64,000 bases of DNA from Fistularia commersonii (taxonomy: Eukaryota > Chordata > Actinopteri > Syngnathiformes > Fistulariidae): NCBI GenBank assembly GCA_037954325.1, contig JBBMNZ010000029.1, positions 11,753,001 through 11,817,000 on the forward strand. Direction: 5' to 3'. The position numbers were made by a program, and so were the translations under genes. A model generated the notes under the pieces. That model ran no database searches and was not told the origin of the DNA. It saw nothing but the letters and a program-made list of their open reading frames with translations. Of the stretch, positions 10,386 through 20,618 are shown one piece after another; position 1 is the stretch's first letter; every line of letters starts with the position of its first letter.

Positions 10386-11532
10386 TTATTATTGTTGATT
10401 CGCATGTTTCGAACTACATTTAAAAGTCACATAAAATCATGATTCAGACTGAGTCCATGTCGCTTACACATTTGCAAACTGTGCATGGGTGGACACTAAA
10501 TCGGGTTATAGACTCTCTTTATGGTGGAAGCCTGAAATCTGGTCTCCAGAGACCTGTTTTAGCGTAACATTTGTGCAAATTGCTGTGTCAACATGGATGA
10601 ATGCTTTACAATCACCTTGAAAACAGAATGCATCATGACCTCTATTTCACAGGAAAAATACATAATAGACAAAAAACAATTACCAAGATGTGAGATTAAA
10701 TAGAGAATCAGCACAACTGAAAATATACTCAACATGACTCACTAAAGACAACCTTATGATAGTTCCCCCCCTTATGCAGGTATGAAACATGAGTTAATGT
10801 GAGATAAAAACACTGCTAGGCGCTTATAATAACACATTTTTACAAAGTGTGAATGCAGCCAACAAGTGCAAGAGGAGCTTGAATCCTCCCAGGACAGACA
10901 GTCTATATCACAACTACATATTTGTTTTTCCTGTTGGGCAGGTGTTAGGAATGTTTCAAACACTCCAGGCAAGCAGCTGTACTGTTGTTGCTTGATTGTG
11001 TTAGGGGTCACCCAATGAAACTGTGCAGTCTGTTGGAAAGGGTTCATTACTTCCAGGGTTCTATCTTTAGTATTGACCAGAGTGAAGACAGAAACACAGA
11101 CTGCTGTGCTTGAATGACAAAGTAAATATGTTTTAATTTTTTCTAATGACCACATCTATGACAATGTACCCAGCATTTTATTTGTGCAGTTTCACACACA
11201 AAAAAACAAAAAAAAAAAAGCCAAGTAGGGATGAATTGTCTTTGTTTCCCAAATTTAGTTAAATGCTTCCATGCATGACATGATGCAAACCATAAAGCTC
11301 ATATTGGGAATCAATAGCTCATTTAAATCAAAAGAAACTTTTATCAACAAAACAATCTAAACTGTCTGACTTGATCATTTTATAGTTTTGTTATGGTAAG
11401 TAGATAGTAACAGAAAATATTCATGTCAGACATGCTGCAGTCATTTTTTTATGTGACTTCATTTTTGAAAACATTGATATACTGTACATAACACAGGGAA
11501 TATTCTGAAAATGATAAGAATACTGTCAGGAC
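10386..11532. other. Unassigned stretch with a 127-codon minus frame
   Basis: No element recognised. A minus-strand open frame at 10772-11155 (127 codons) contains many Cys and Ser residues but no domain I know, and AT-rich flanks give no splice or promoter context. I treat it as probably fortuitous. A-rich run near 11205-11219. Confidence 0.35.
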
Positions 11533-11574
11533 ATCCATCCATCCATCCATCCATCCATCCATCCATCCATCCAT
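11533..11574 (+). repeat. (ATCC)n tail of minus-strand LINE
   Basis: Ten ATCC units; on the minus strand they form the (GGAT)n tail after KREKMDGWMDGWMDG. This tail type marks the LINE family listed next. Confidence 0.9.
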
Positions 11575-12812
11575 CTTCTCACGCTTATCTGGGGTGGGGC
11601 AGCTGCCGGAGAAGTGAGACCTCCCTCTCCCCGCTACACCATCCAGCTCCTCTGGGGTGATTCCAAGGCATTCCCAGGCCAGCCTGGAGACATAGTCTCT
11701 CCAGCATGTCCTGTGTCTTACCCGTGGTCTCCTCCTAGGTGGACATGCCCAGAATACCTCCCCCCGGGAGGCGTCCAGGAGACATCCTGACCACATGCCC
11801 GAGCCATCTCATCTGGCTCCTCTCTATGCGGAGGAGCAGTGGCTCTGAGCTCCTCCTGGATGACTGATCTTCTTTCCTTATCTCTAAGGGAGAGAGTCCA
11901 GCCACCCTGCGGAGGAAACTCATTTTGGCTGCTTGTATCTGTGATCTCGTACTTTTGGTCACTACCCACAGCCTGTGACCATAGGCTCAACTGCTAAATT
12001 GAGAGCTTTGCCTTTTTGGCTCAGCTCCCTCTTCACCACGGCAGACCGGTACAATCATATGGGGACCGAACAGCTCGTATATAGGGGTTCGGTACCCCAT
12101 ACTCCCAGAGCAGCCCCACAGAATTTCCCGTGGGACATGGTCGAATGCCTTCTCCTGGTCCACAAAACACATGTAGACTGGTCGAGCAAACTCCCATGTC
12201 CCCTTGAGGACGCTACCAAGGGTATAGAGCTGGTCCACTGTTCCACGACCAGGACGAAAACCATACTGCTCCTTCTGAATCTGAGGTTCAACGGCCCGAC
12301 AGACCCTCTTCTCCAGCGCCACTGAATAGACCTTACCAGGGAGGCTGAGGAGTGTGATCCCTCTGTAGTTAGAGCACACCCTCTGACCCTTTTTAAAGAC
12401 AGGGATCACCACCCTGGTCTGCCAGTCCATTAGCACTGTCCCCAAAATCCATGCAATGCGGCAGAGGCGTGTCAGACAGGACAGTCTTGAGGAACCCAAG
12501 GCAGAGCTCATCTAACCCCAGGGCCCCACGACAGAAGAGCTTTTTGACTACTTCAGCAACTTCAGCCCCGGAAATAGGTGTGTCCACTCCAGCGTCCAGG
12601 GGACACTGTTGCAATGGGGTCTCGGAGGTCTCGGAAGTATTCCGGTCAACGATCTACAAGTCTCGAGTTGAGGTCAGCAGCGCCCGGCTCCACTGTGCAC
12701 AGCGTTTTCCTTGGATGACGCTTCCAGGAGAATAAAGCCCCCGAAAACATAGCGCCAGGGTCACTGGGACATGCAAACCCCTCTACCATGGTAAGGTGGC
12801 AGGGAACTGTCA
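11533..12812 (-). mobile_element. APE-type LINE with (GGAT)n tail (copy G1), internally deleted
   Basis: Reading the minus strand from the right: a 5' UTR block (12725-12812: CCACCTTACCATGGTAGAGG, GGGGTTTGCATGTCCCAGTG), then an abrupt switch near 12720 into the middle of the reverse transcriptase. From there come ISGAEVAEVVKK, LADQGGDPC, GITLLSLPGKVYSVALEKRV, QKEQYGFRPGRGTVDQLYTL, VYMCFVDQEKAFDHVPREIL, EMSFLRRVAGLSPLEIR and ACPPRRRPRVRHRTCWRDYV, ending in the (GGAT)n tail. CFVDQEKAFD carries the first catalytic Asp; the FADD segment is lost, because the sequence jumps from the IYELFGP region to the thumb near 11990. So the endonuclease and part of the palm are deleted. The family is common in fish; I cannot fix its clade. 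Confidence 0.8.
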
Positions 12813-13183
12813 GAACAATGTATGATAAACATCAATGTACAAATTCTGTGCTTAATTCATATTATATCTTACGTTTGAACTTTCAAATATTTTAACAGTA
12901 TATCAAACTCGTTATCATTGAGAGGAGATAGCAACTGTAAGAGATCAGTTAAGGTTTGACTGCGGTGGAAACATTGATGAAAAACAACTTGACACTGCAA
13001 AGCCTTACATTTAACATCAGAAAAAACATGAAACATGAAAATGTGAAACACACCATGAATTTGGTTTGTAAAGTTTTCAGTAAGTGATACAGAAGTATCT
13101 TTTAAAGGATATAAGAAGGGAAAACCACCTGACTGGTATGCAAGGTTGGCTTTGTTTTTCAAGATGACTTCAATGACACAATA
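12813..13183. other. Unassigned stretch
   Basis: A 97-codon minus frame (12869-13162) without recognised motifs; nothing else seen. Confidence 0.35.
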
Positions 13184-13325
13184 ATAATTTATTCTTCATT
13201 TAATCTGTGCGGGAAAATTTATTCTCTGCAATGAACCCATCATGAATGAACCATGAGCAGTAGACTGCCAGGGGAGCAGTTAGGGCTCAACAACACTTGG
13301 GCACACTAGGAGGAGCCTTAAGGTC
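13184..13325 (-). repeat. Dispersed repeat, minus copy
   Basis: The minus strand reads CCAAGTGTTGTTGAGCCC, CTCCCCTGGCAGTCTACTGC, TCATGGTTCATTCATGATGG, GTTCATTGCAGAG and an AATTTTCCCGCACAGATTAA tail, then an ATTATTATTGTG-like run. The plus-strand segment at 53050-53241 has the same blocks in the same order. This looks like the 3' part of a retroposon with a (TTA)n tail. Confidence 0.7.
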
Positions 13326-14590
13326 ATGCAACAAATCTATTCTAACATAAAATAAGAAATAAGTGTTTGTTTGGCTGAAATTAATGAATAACACTTAAAG
13401 AGGAAATTTGTGTGTTACAGCAGCAGGGGAGTATTGAAAAGTTTAAATTGTCAACAAGGAGGAGCCTTGCATAGGTGTTTTTGCACTCTAGTTATTCCCT
13501 TGTACAAATCACTTGGTTTGTCAAACTGCACTGACAGATTGATCCGGACCAAATCCTCCACACAAAGTGACAATACGGTAACCCAGCTGTTAAATAGATC
13601 ACAAATGTTAGTGGAATGATAATGAAAATGATACTGGCAGTAGATGCCACTGCTATGTAGATGTAACAAGCTGTAGATGCAACAAGCTATGTTTATAATG
13701 GAGGTCAATGGATATAAGTAAGAAAAATCATACGACAACAAAACAAAGAGAGTTAACATTTATAGTCAATGAAAAAAAGCCCAAAATTGACATTTTCTTG
13801 CTTTGTCTCCCAAAAAGTACCGGAAAAGCAGCATTTGGCCCCAAAAGATTTGAGATTATGAATCAAAGCGAGCAAACTACGTGTGTGTGTTTGTGTTCAA
13901 GTTGCTTAAGGGTGAGGTTGCCTGATCCTTGTCTCAGTCAGCTGTCGCAGCCATCACCATGGGAACTGTTGCAATTGTTATGGTTGGTTGTTAAGGCAAC
14001 CCAGCTCAAAGTCGCTTTTCTCCCTTGCACAGCTTTGTTACTCTTCTCACTGAATTCACTTAGAGTGCTGTGTTCCTGTGACTTGTGCCAGCGCAGACTG
14101 TGCTGAGATGAGAGCGATGATGTGAAAGGGCAAGCTGGGCACTTACAGTGATTACCACAATAATGGATCAAATTTTATTTATTCTGTGGTCATATAAACA
14201 CTTTGTAATCCAGAAACTGAACTAGTTTGCAGTGGGGTACATTTTGTGTTTAAGATGATTGTGTTACATCTGCGATTCAAACCAGTTGATTATGGAAGGA
14301 GTTCTAAAAGGCTTTGCAAGGATATCCGTGTATTGTTTTTTTCACTACACAAGAGCAGTGATCAAAATCAAGGATCACACAGTTCACTGCACCATGATCC
14401 CCCCCACCCAAAACAGTAGTCAAACTCAAAGAAATTATACAAATACCAACAATAGTTATTCAAAAAATAACCTGCATTTTCCTGAGAAGAAAAACAGCAA
14501 TATATCCTAGAAATCATAAAGGATTTCTTTGACAAAACTTTAGAGCCCAAAATTCCCCTTTTCTTTTTGGAAAAAAAGAACATCAGAATG
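13326..14590. other. Unassigned stretch
   Basis: Several short frames, none recognised. Plus frame 13708-14106 (132 codons) and minus frame 13938-14171 overlap and show no domain. Runs of C (near 14399) and A (near 14570) are present. Confidence 0.35.
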
Positions 14591-14740
14591 GGGGTGGCAG
14601 GGTGGCGCAGTAGTCAGCACTTCTGGCCCCAAAGGGACTCTTTGATCATCTGCTCACCAGTCCAGGGTGTACATTGCCTCTCAACTAGTTAGCATCCCTG
14701 TGACCCTGACAGCGAGATAAGCGGTAGACAACAGATGGAG
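14591..14740 (+). mobile_element. tRNA-type SINE, internally deleted
   Basis: Starts with GGCAGGGTGGCGCAGTAGTC, whose TGGCGCAGTAG matches a Pol III A box. The B box part is lost. It resumes with CCAGTCCAGGGTGTACATTG and ends with the typical GATAAGCGGTAGACAACAGATGG tail. The fuller copy at 47.83-48.16 kb has the intervening part. Confidence 0.6.
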
Positions 14741-15719
14741 GGGCAGTCAGAATCTACTTTAATATCAGCAAAAATGTTCCTAAAAATATGGTGAAAAGCA
14801 AGTAATCAACACATTGTCATGTTTAAGGAAGGTGTATCTGACCCAAACACAAGGTAGGGCGTCTTAAAGGGTCCTTGGGGGGGAGGGGGGGTTAGGGTTG
14901 CTGTGGGTTTGTTTGATGGAGTTTTGCATAATTATGGATTGTTGTAAGAAGTTTTGATCTTGCGACGCCAAACAAGTTAAATCTTTTTCTCCTTTGAGCA
15001 TTGTTTACCGTTATATACATTTTTTACGGTGGCGCATTGCACTCACTTTATCAAGTAAATTACCTGTGATACATGTATTGTTTTCAGATAAATTAACTTT
15101 TTATGTTATTGTAGGTGAAGTGTCGGCTCTGAAAGAGTATTTTCTAAGACTGGGGAGCTGGTGTCTAAGAGGAGAAATCACCTTGGAGCAAAGACACTCC
15201 AAAAACTTTTGTTCCTCAATAAAAATTCATAAACTAATCACTATTTGTCTTTTATTTCCTATGATTTAACAGTTAAAAAAATGTGTACATTTTGTACATA
15301 TGTGTACATAACAATTGTAACTCAAATTTGCTATATTTTATATACCAACTCAGTTTAGCATTTACAAACCAGGAATTTCTTTACCTGCAATGATTAACTA
15401 CTGCAGAGATCACTATTGGGTGACCAACACAGTATCAATACAGTGCCCACACAGTTTGTCTAGTGTGTCAATACACTCCTTGAGGTATCATCATCCCATC
15501 ACAAGGGGGGATATGCATATGCTCATCTTGAGCATATGATCTAAGATCTAAGACAGTAAACCCAATAGTTCATCAGAGAGCAGATTTTTTTCTCTTACCT
15601 TTGAGAATTTCCTCTTGAGTCATCCTCACAATTTTGTTTGTTTTGTTCTAAGATCGCCCAAAAAAATCAACAAGAGAATCTCTGAGGAAAAAACAACAAT
15701 TACTTATACTGCATTTCCT
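14741..15719. other. Unassigned stretch
   Basis: G-rich run at 14878-14890. A 91-codon plus frame (14994-15269) has no recognised motif. Confidence 0.35.
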
Positions 15720-15975
15720 GCATGGGGTTGTTAGTAGGGGAGAGGCATGGTTGACCTTTGATTGGTTGCCAGTTGTCTCCCAAAGAGACACATACAACCA
15801 TTCACTCCATCATTTGCATGCCTGGGCAATTTAGTCTTCAAATAATTCCATTTTGGACTGTGGGAGTAACCCAGGGGAGACACAGGGAACATACAGACTC
15901 AGCACAGAGAAGACCACTATCGGAATGAAACCAAGGATATTCTTGGCATAAGGCAGAGGGAATAATCACTGCCAT
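15720..15975 (-). mobile_element. tRNA-type SINE, body
   Basis: The minus strand reads CCTTGGTTTCATTCCG (degenerate B box region), CTGAGTCTGTATGTTCCCTG, GTGTCTCCCCTGGGTTACTC, CCACAGTCCAAAATGG, AATTGCCCAGGCATGC, GAATGGTTGTATGTGTCTCT and GGCAACCAATCAAAGG. This is the same body as the 47.83 kb SINE and the common fish repeat of this type. The A box end is degenerate. Confidence 0.6.
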
Positions 15976-16141
15976 CTGATAGCTTCACATAAAGTCAAAA
16001 GAAATGAGCAAAAAACAACTACCTGATACTTTGGAACAACCCAGTTCCCCTTGGCTCTTGGAAAGGGAAGTATACCTGTCTTGGTTCAGACAGGCTTATA
16101 TTCACATGCAGATAACAAAAACAGACTATATGTTTTCAACA
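15976..16141 (-). repeat. ERV-B 3' LTR, partial
   Basis: On the minus strand the LTR starts with TGTTGAAAACATATAGTCTG, directly after the purine tract AGAAGGGGAAA, and continues through AAGCCTGTCTGAACCAAGAC. The first ~80 bp match the 5' remnant at 19715-19796 with few differences. The left boundary is uncertain: a SINE lies at about 15975, and I see no clear CA end or poly(A) signal. Confidence 0.6.
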
Positions 16142-16152
16142 TTTCCCCTTCT
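16142..16152 (-). promoter_or_regulatory. ERV-B polypurine tract
   Basis: AGAAGGGGAAA on the minus strand, ending at the TG of the LTR. This is the usual plus-strand primer position for a retrovirus. Confidence 0.6.
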
Positions 16153-16329
16153 GTTTATCATGCAATGTGAATAGCAGGTTGTTTCACTCCACGGTACCAC
16201 TTCATAACGGTTTTCAGTACGGATATCATTTATAGTATTCACTTTATACATTTAGCAGTTCAGGAAAAAAAAGCATGATTATAGCAGTTCAGAACCAAGA
16301 AACCATGATTATATCCAAAGATGTAGCGC

Positions 16330-16810
16330 GAAGTCCTCTTCTTCCTCAGAATCATCTTCTTGTCTCCTTTCCTCGGGTTTTTGTTTCCAGGGGTACATTT
16401 GTTCCATTCGCATTTCAATATGGGTTATAGCTGTGGTGATGAGAGGATTTACAAGGGTTTCGTAGACAAGGAATACAACAACATCTACACAAGGTCAGAA
16501 TTGCAGCAAACACTGCTATAGCTACTAATATTGAGGATACAAGAGACTTGTACTTCCCAAAACGTTCAACCACGAGTCCCACATCGAGGTGTCCACCCCA
16601 GAGTGCTCCTTCATCTTATTGTTGAGGGACCGGAGTCCTTCAATGGCCTTTGTCAGACTTCCGTCCGCAGCAGTGTTGTTGGGAGTGAACGTACAACATT
16701 GCTCTCCAAACATGGCACATACGCCACCTCTCTCGGCCAGGATCATATCTAGGGCTGTACAGTTCTGAAACAACATGAGGGAAGTAGCCTTTAATTGATC
16801 ATGCACGGCC
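16330..16810 (-). pseudogene. ERV-B env, transmembrane subunit
   Basis: Frame 16525-16806 holds ALDMILAERGGVCAMFG and EQCCTFTPNN. Cys at GGVC and the CC at EQCC form CX6CC, the motif that links TM to SU by a disulfide in gammaretrovirus-type envelopes; the segment before it is the heptad/immunosuppressive-domain region. NNKMKEHSGVDTSMWDSW leads to the membrane-proximal part. After a frameshift the minus strand gives a hydrophobic helix (SSILVAIAVFAAILTLC) and a Cys-rich CCCIPC tail start, a common membrane-proximal palmitoylation pattern. It ends near 16330. Confidence 0.75.
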
Positions 16811-17239
16811 TCAAATCTGCGCTCAGTCCAATTTCCTAATTTCTGTATGTTGTAATGGATGTAGTTTATTCTGTCAACATTTTTGTTTGTGGTACACCAC
16901 CAGCAAATGGTTGATTCAAAACTGCAACTTGATCAACCAATTTGTACTCATCAGGGACCCCTCTAGGCTCCTATAGCATCTATGTATGTTGGGTCCCCAT
17001 CACTCCAGGAAGGGGACTGTCGAGGTCGATTCAGCTACAGTTTGTCTGTTACCAATCCATTAGATAATTCTGACATTGTAATGGGGAATATTGTTCCGTG
17101 AAAGTCTGTCAAACAATCTATCATCCCCACACCACCACTAAATATCGCTATGAAACAACATTATAAAAGTTGAATTTACACTTATAATATTGGTACATGA
17201 TGAGGTTGACAAATTTCCTAGTTTAACAGCATCGGATGT

Positions 17240-17610
17240 TCAATTAATGCAAGAGAAGTTTCCATTTGGCACATTTTCAGAAAACAATGTTTTTTCTTTC
17301 TCATTCATTGTTAAAGGGAAAGCTTCCTCCAGATATGAGCAGTCTTCGCTTGGCCGTTTATAATTCATGAGATTTATCAAATAACGCGGAGGAACTGCTG
17401 CTGGAACCACTCGGAGCAGAGGGCGTAGGCTAATGCAAACTACACAATCGGATGTGGTTAGGTTCGCTGCCTGTTCTACAAATAGGAGCCAGTTATTTTG
17501 TTGACCTGAAATTCCCGTCACAAATTCAAACCAGTCATCTGTTGTACCATCGTTGTCCACACTAGTAGCCACTATTCCTGCTTGACAGGTGGAATTACCA
17601 GCTGTGCAGT
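17240..17610 (-). pseudogene. ERV-B env, surface subunit piece
   Basis: Frame 17240-17572 (110 codons) includes TTSDCVVCISLRP. A CXXC motif of this kind in SU is the partner of the TM CX6CC in gammaretrovirus-type envelopes. The stretch is Asn- and Cys-bearing, with FEFVTGISGQQNNW upstream. The signal peptide and most of SU upstream are gone because integrase joins env at about 17715. Separate from the TM piece by a stop-rich stretch. Confidence 0.6.
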
Positions 17611-17724
17611 ATTAGGCATGGAACTGTTTTCACATATTAATATGGAGAACTTAGGGTCAGCCCCTCGGGACCAAGCCCAGAACAGTAAACCCCAGCAGGA
17701 AGTGTTAAAGACATTTGCACTGGG

Positions 17725-18095
17725 AGGTCTTATACTAGTGCCTGAGCTACTGTGAGTGCATTAGGATGTTTCGCAGGGAATAATTCTACCCATTTGGATG
17801 TAACGAGGCAATACTTTTTCCCATCACTTGGACTCAGTTCTATAAAATCCATGTGGATGACTTCGAATGGATATTGAGGTGCCGAGAAGTTTTCTCGTTT
17901 AGGTCTCAGATTTCATGGGTAATTATGCTTTGCGCATATTAGGCATGCCCTACAAAAAATGTTTGAGTATGTATTGAATCCATAAGTTGTATAATATTGA
18001 TGTATTTGTCCTGCCATCCCTCCTTTTGAGACATGTGTCTTCCCATGGCTCAATATTGCTGCCCATTTATAAAGGTTCTTTAGTAGGATCGGTTT
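17725..18095 (-). pseudogene. ERV-B integrase, N-terminal part
   Basis: The minus strand gives HGKTHVSKGGMAGQIHQYYT then CRACLICAKHN, which are the His and Cys pairs of the HHCC zinc domain, followed by PQYPFEVIHMDFIELSPSDG with the first catalytic Asp and KYCLV.SKWVELFPAKHPNA. The sequence then breaks near 17725 before the second Asp and the Glu. At least one stop (TGA/TAA near 17920) lies between the zinc domain and the core. Not functional. Confidence 0.75.
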
Positions 18096-18850
18096 GTCAT
18101 TTTGTCAGAAATAAATATTATTTTTAGGGTTGCGCCATTTTGCTTCCATAATTCTTTTTCGACTGTAGGACTTTGGTTTTGCATTTCCTGCAGCGTTTTT
18201 AAATCTAAAGGGTCATTTTGTTGCGCGTGTAGGGTTTCAATTGTTCCTCCTGCTGCTGCTTTGGCTGTTTGATCAGCAAAAATGTTTCCTAGTGATATTA
18301 CATTTTTGTTTCTAGTGTGTGCTGCATATTTGCACACTGCTACTTGTCTTGGTAGTTGTACTGCACTTAATTGATTAGTGAACAATTCAGCATGTGTTAC
18401 GGGCTTGCCTGTTGAGTTAATCATTCCTCTATTGTGCCAATATTGCGCAAATGTATGTGCAGTGGCATAAGCATATTGGCTGTCTGTATATATGATTACT
18501 ATTTATTTTGTTATTAGTTTACACCCTTCTGTTAGACCTATTAATTCTGGAGCTTGTGCTGAGTAATGTGATGGTAATTGTCCAACTTTCAGGATTTCTT
18601 TTTGGGTTCCAAGAGCGTATTCTGTTTGAGTTTTTCCAAATTCATCCTTTTTAGAGGAGCCATTCACAAACAGGGTTATCCCTGTTGATAGTGGTTGGTC
18701 TTTTAAATCAGGCCTGCTTTTGGCCGACCTTTCAGCCAAATCCTGACAATCATGTCTTGTTCCATCCTCAGGTAATGGTAATAGGGCAGCTGGATTTAAG
18801 GTCTTGCACCGTTCTATCGTCAAATGTGGCTGCGACAATAAGGTGGACAT
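18080..18850 (-). pseudogene. ERV-B RNase H
   Basis: Two frames (18503-18850; 18080-18424). The first contains GITLFVNGSSKKDEFGKTQT, where the first catalytic Asp position is Asn, and SAQAPELIGLTEGCKL with the catalytic Glu. The next stretch reads YTDSQYAYATAHTFAQYW with the third acidic residue present. The last frame has LGNIFADQTAKAAAGG with the fourth. A stop and a frameshift separate the frames. The domain order and the presence of an RNase H directly after the RT connection fit class I elements. Confidence 0.75.
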
Positions 18851-19711
18851 ACAGATGTCTCGCTGGTGAAGCAGCTACCACAGCTCGCACACAGTGTGGT
18901 AGAGCGCAGGCAACACTATCTAATTTAGAGGAGAAATATGCTACTGGCTTTAGTTTGTCCCCATATCTTTGAGTTAGGACAGATGTCATAAAATAGTCTT
19001 TACAATCAACCATTTGTACGAATGGTTTGCTGTAATCTGGTAGTGCCAATGCTGCACTAGAGACTAATGCCTGTTTTATCATGCAGAAGGCATCTTTCGT
19101 ATCCTGTGTCCATGTCAATGGAGCTGTCATTTTCAGATTCTCTTCATACATCATTTTTATTCAATGGGGCAGTGATTTCTGCATTATTAGGGATCCAACT
19201 TCAACAATAAGTTGTCAGGCCTCGGAATGACGTTATCTGTTTTTTTAGTTAATGGCTTTGGTGTTTTTAGAAGAGCTGCCTCTATTATTGTTCTTCCCCC
19301 AGAGCTTAGGTTGTGGCCAAAATACTTAACTTGTTCTCTACATAACTGTAATTTTGTCTTGTTGATTTTGTGTCCTTCATTAGCAAAATGTCTCAGCAGT
19401 TCCATAGTGTCCTTTTTGCAGGCGTCGTAGTCAAGGGATGCCAATAACGCGTTGTTCACGTAGAGTAAAACTTGACTTCCTTTGCCATACTTTGCCATAC
19501 TGGCACTCATGACTTGAGAATAGATGGTTGGACTTTCGCAATATCCTTGGGGAATATATACTATATACTGCTTTCCGTTAAATGTGAAAGCAAACCAGAA
19601 TTGACTATCTTTGTGCACTGGGACTGAGAAAAATGCATTGCTCAGATCCACCACTGTAAACACTTTGGCACTCGGCCTGAGCGTATTCAGTAGTGTATAG
19701 CCCTTCACCAT
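18768..19711 (-). pseudogene. ERV-B reverse transcriptase
   Basis: Frame 19187-19711 (174 codons) carries FTVVDLSNAFFSVPV with the first catalytic Asp, WFAFTFNGKQYIVYIPQG, ESPTIYSQV, and LLYVNNALLAS, where both Asp of the usual YVDD box read Asn. The next frame (18768-19154) is the connection domain: MTAPLTWTQDTKDAFCMIKQ, ALALPDYSKPF and KPVAYFSSKLDSVACALP. The two are separated by about 30 bp with a frameshift. The fingers domain is missing, since the element jumps from the LTR remnant straight into KGYTLLNTL. Confidence 0.85.
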
Positions 19712-19714
19712 TTT

Positions 19715-19796
19715 GGAAAGGGAAGTATACCTGTCTTGGTTCAGACAGGCTTATGTTCACATGTAGATAACAAAAACAGACTATATGTTTTTAACA
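19715..19796 (-). repeat. ERV-B 5' LTR remnant
   Basis: The first 82 bp of the LTR (TGTTAAAAACATATAGTCTG on the minus strand) match 16060-16141. It is joined to the reverse transcriptase by a deletion. The junction has a short shared TTTCCAA/CCAAAA word, suggesting end joining. Confidence 0.7.
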
Positions 19797-19959
19797 TAGG
19801 GGTTTCGGGGACCAGAACAAGACTGACCCTCTCACTTCCCGTGATGGTCTTCTGTGCAACAAACTTTATGTCACTCCTTACTTATTACCAACACTTGTCT
19901 TCAGCCACTTTTCGGCAGGGACCTACTGTTCATTTATCGCACAATGCAGTACCGGGACT

Positions 19960-20455
19960 AGCCTCCCTACTCTATACCAATTCTCTAATGTTGTATCAAG
20001 TTCGTATCACTCAGGATATGATGTGAGCTGAAAAACAAAGAGTGTGCTCCTTATTCGGAGGTAAATGCTGCATGTTTATACCAAATAACACTGCGCCTGA
20101 TGGATCAGTGTCTCGAGCGCTGACGGGATTAAGAGCACTGTCCATAAAGTTAAAAGAATCCTCAGGTGTGGATAACTTGTTTGAAAGATGGTTGGAGAAC
20201 ACCTATGGTAAATGGAAAACCCTCTTCGCAGGCGTGATTACCTCGCTAACGGTTGTAGCAATATTTGTACTCTGTGGCTGCTGTTGTATCCCCCGTCTCA
20301 GGCCACTCACAATTAGGGTAATAGAAAAGGCAATAAATAAACCCCCGATTTGCGACCAAGCTGTCAGGCAGTCTCTCCTGGTAGTAGAAGATCCCATTGA
20401 CGACGACGATTTATCACTGGAAGAGATGACTACTGACATGCAAATGACATATTGA
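19960..20455 (+). pseudogene. ERV-A env, transmembrane subunit, C-terminal
   Basis: SLMLYQVRITQDMM, a stop, then AEKQRVCSLFGG and KCCMFIPNNTAPDGSVS. VCSLFGGKCC is CX6CC. NNLFERWLE-type membrane-proximal residues precede a 24-residue hydrophobic helix (LFAGVITSLTVVAIFVLC) with GCCCIPRLRPL after it. The cytoplasmic tail runs to the stop at 20453-20455: about 55 residues ending in an acidic DDDDLSLEEM stretch. The frame from 20042 to the stop (137 codons) is open and unbroken, which is notable beside the ruined ERV-B. One in-frame stop (about 20025) separates it from the N-terminal half of TM. Confidence 0.8.
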
Positions 20456-20570
20456 ATGTAAAGCATCCTCAGCTGTGGTGTGACAGTCACAGCGAGAGGG
20501 ACTGTTAAATACACAAGCCACGGTTGTAATACATTATGTTTACCTCACTGAATAAGTGCCATACCATCCC

Positions 20571-20613
20571 CCCCCCAATAGTTAGTTTATGGCATAAACT
20601 AATTATTGGGGGG
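20571..20613 (+). other. Inverted repeat next to ERV-A LTR
   Basis: Left arm 20571-20590 (CCCCCCAATAGTTAGTTTAT) and right arm 20594-20613 pair with 19 of 20 positions matching and a 3-base loop. The G-run of the right arm abuts the LTR start and overlaps the place of a polypurine tract. Confidence 0.85.
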
Positions 20614-20618
20614 TGGAT

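Larger units (their letters stand above)
15976..19796 (-). mobile_element. ERV-B: class I endogenous retrovirus remnant (minus)
   Basis: Provirus read on the minus strand from 19796: an 82-bp LTR start, a direct switch into reverse transcriptase, then RNase H, integrase N-terminal part, env, polypurine tract and 3' LTR. gag and protease are missing. A second deletion joins integrase to env near 17715. Catalytic residues are mutated and every frame has stops, so this is a dead fossil. The TM protein has a CX6CC motif, which places it with gamma/epsilon-like class I elements. Env similarity to ERV-A is clear but the LTR starts differ. Confidence 0.8.

Noticed and set aside
10772..11155. 127-codon Cys-rich minus frame as a secreted peptide gene
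   Set aside because: No signal peptide at its start and no regular Cys spacing; likely chance.
11533..11574. Short tandem ATCC array as a CRISPR-like or satellite array
   Set aside because: It is the tail of a minus-strand LINE; four-base units with no spacers.
13938..14171. Zinc-finger-like CPAC...H....H frame on the minus strand
   Set aside because: Spacing between Cys and His pairs does not fit C2H2 rules, there is only one unit, and no flanking exon signals are visible.
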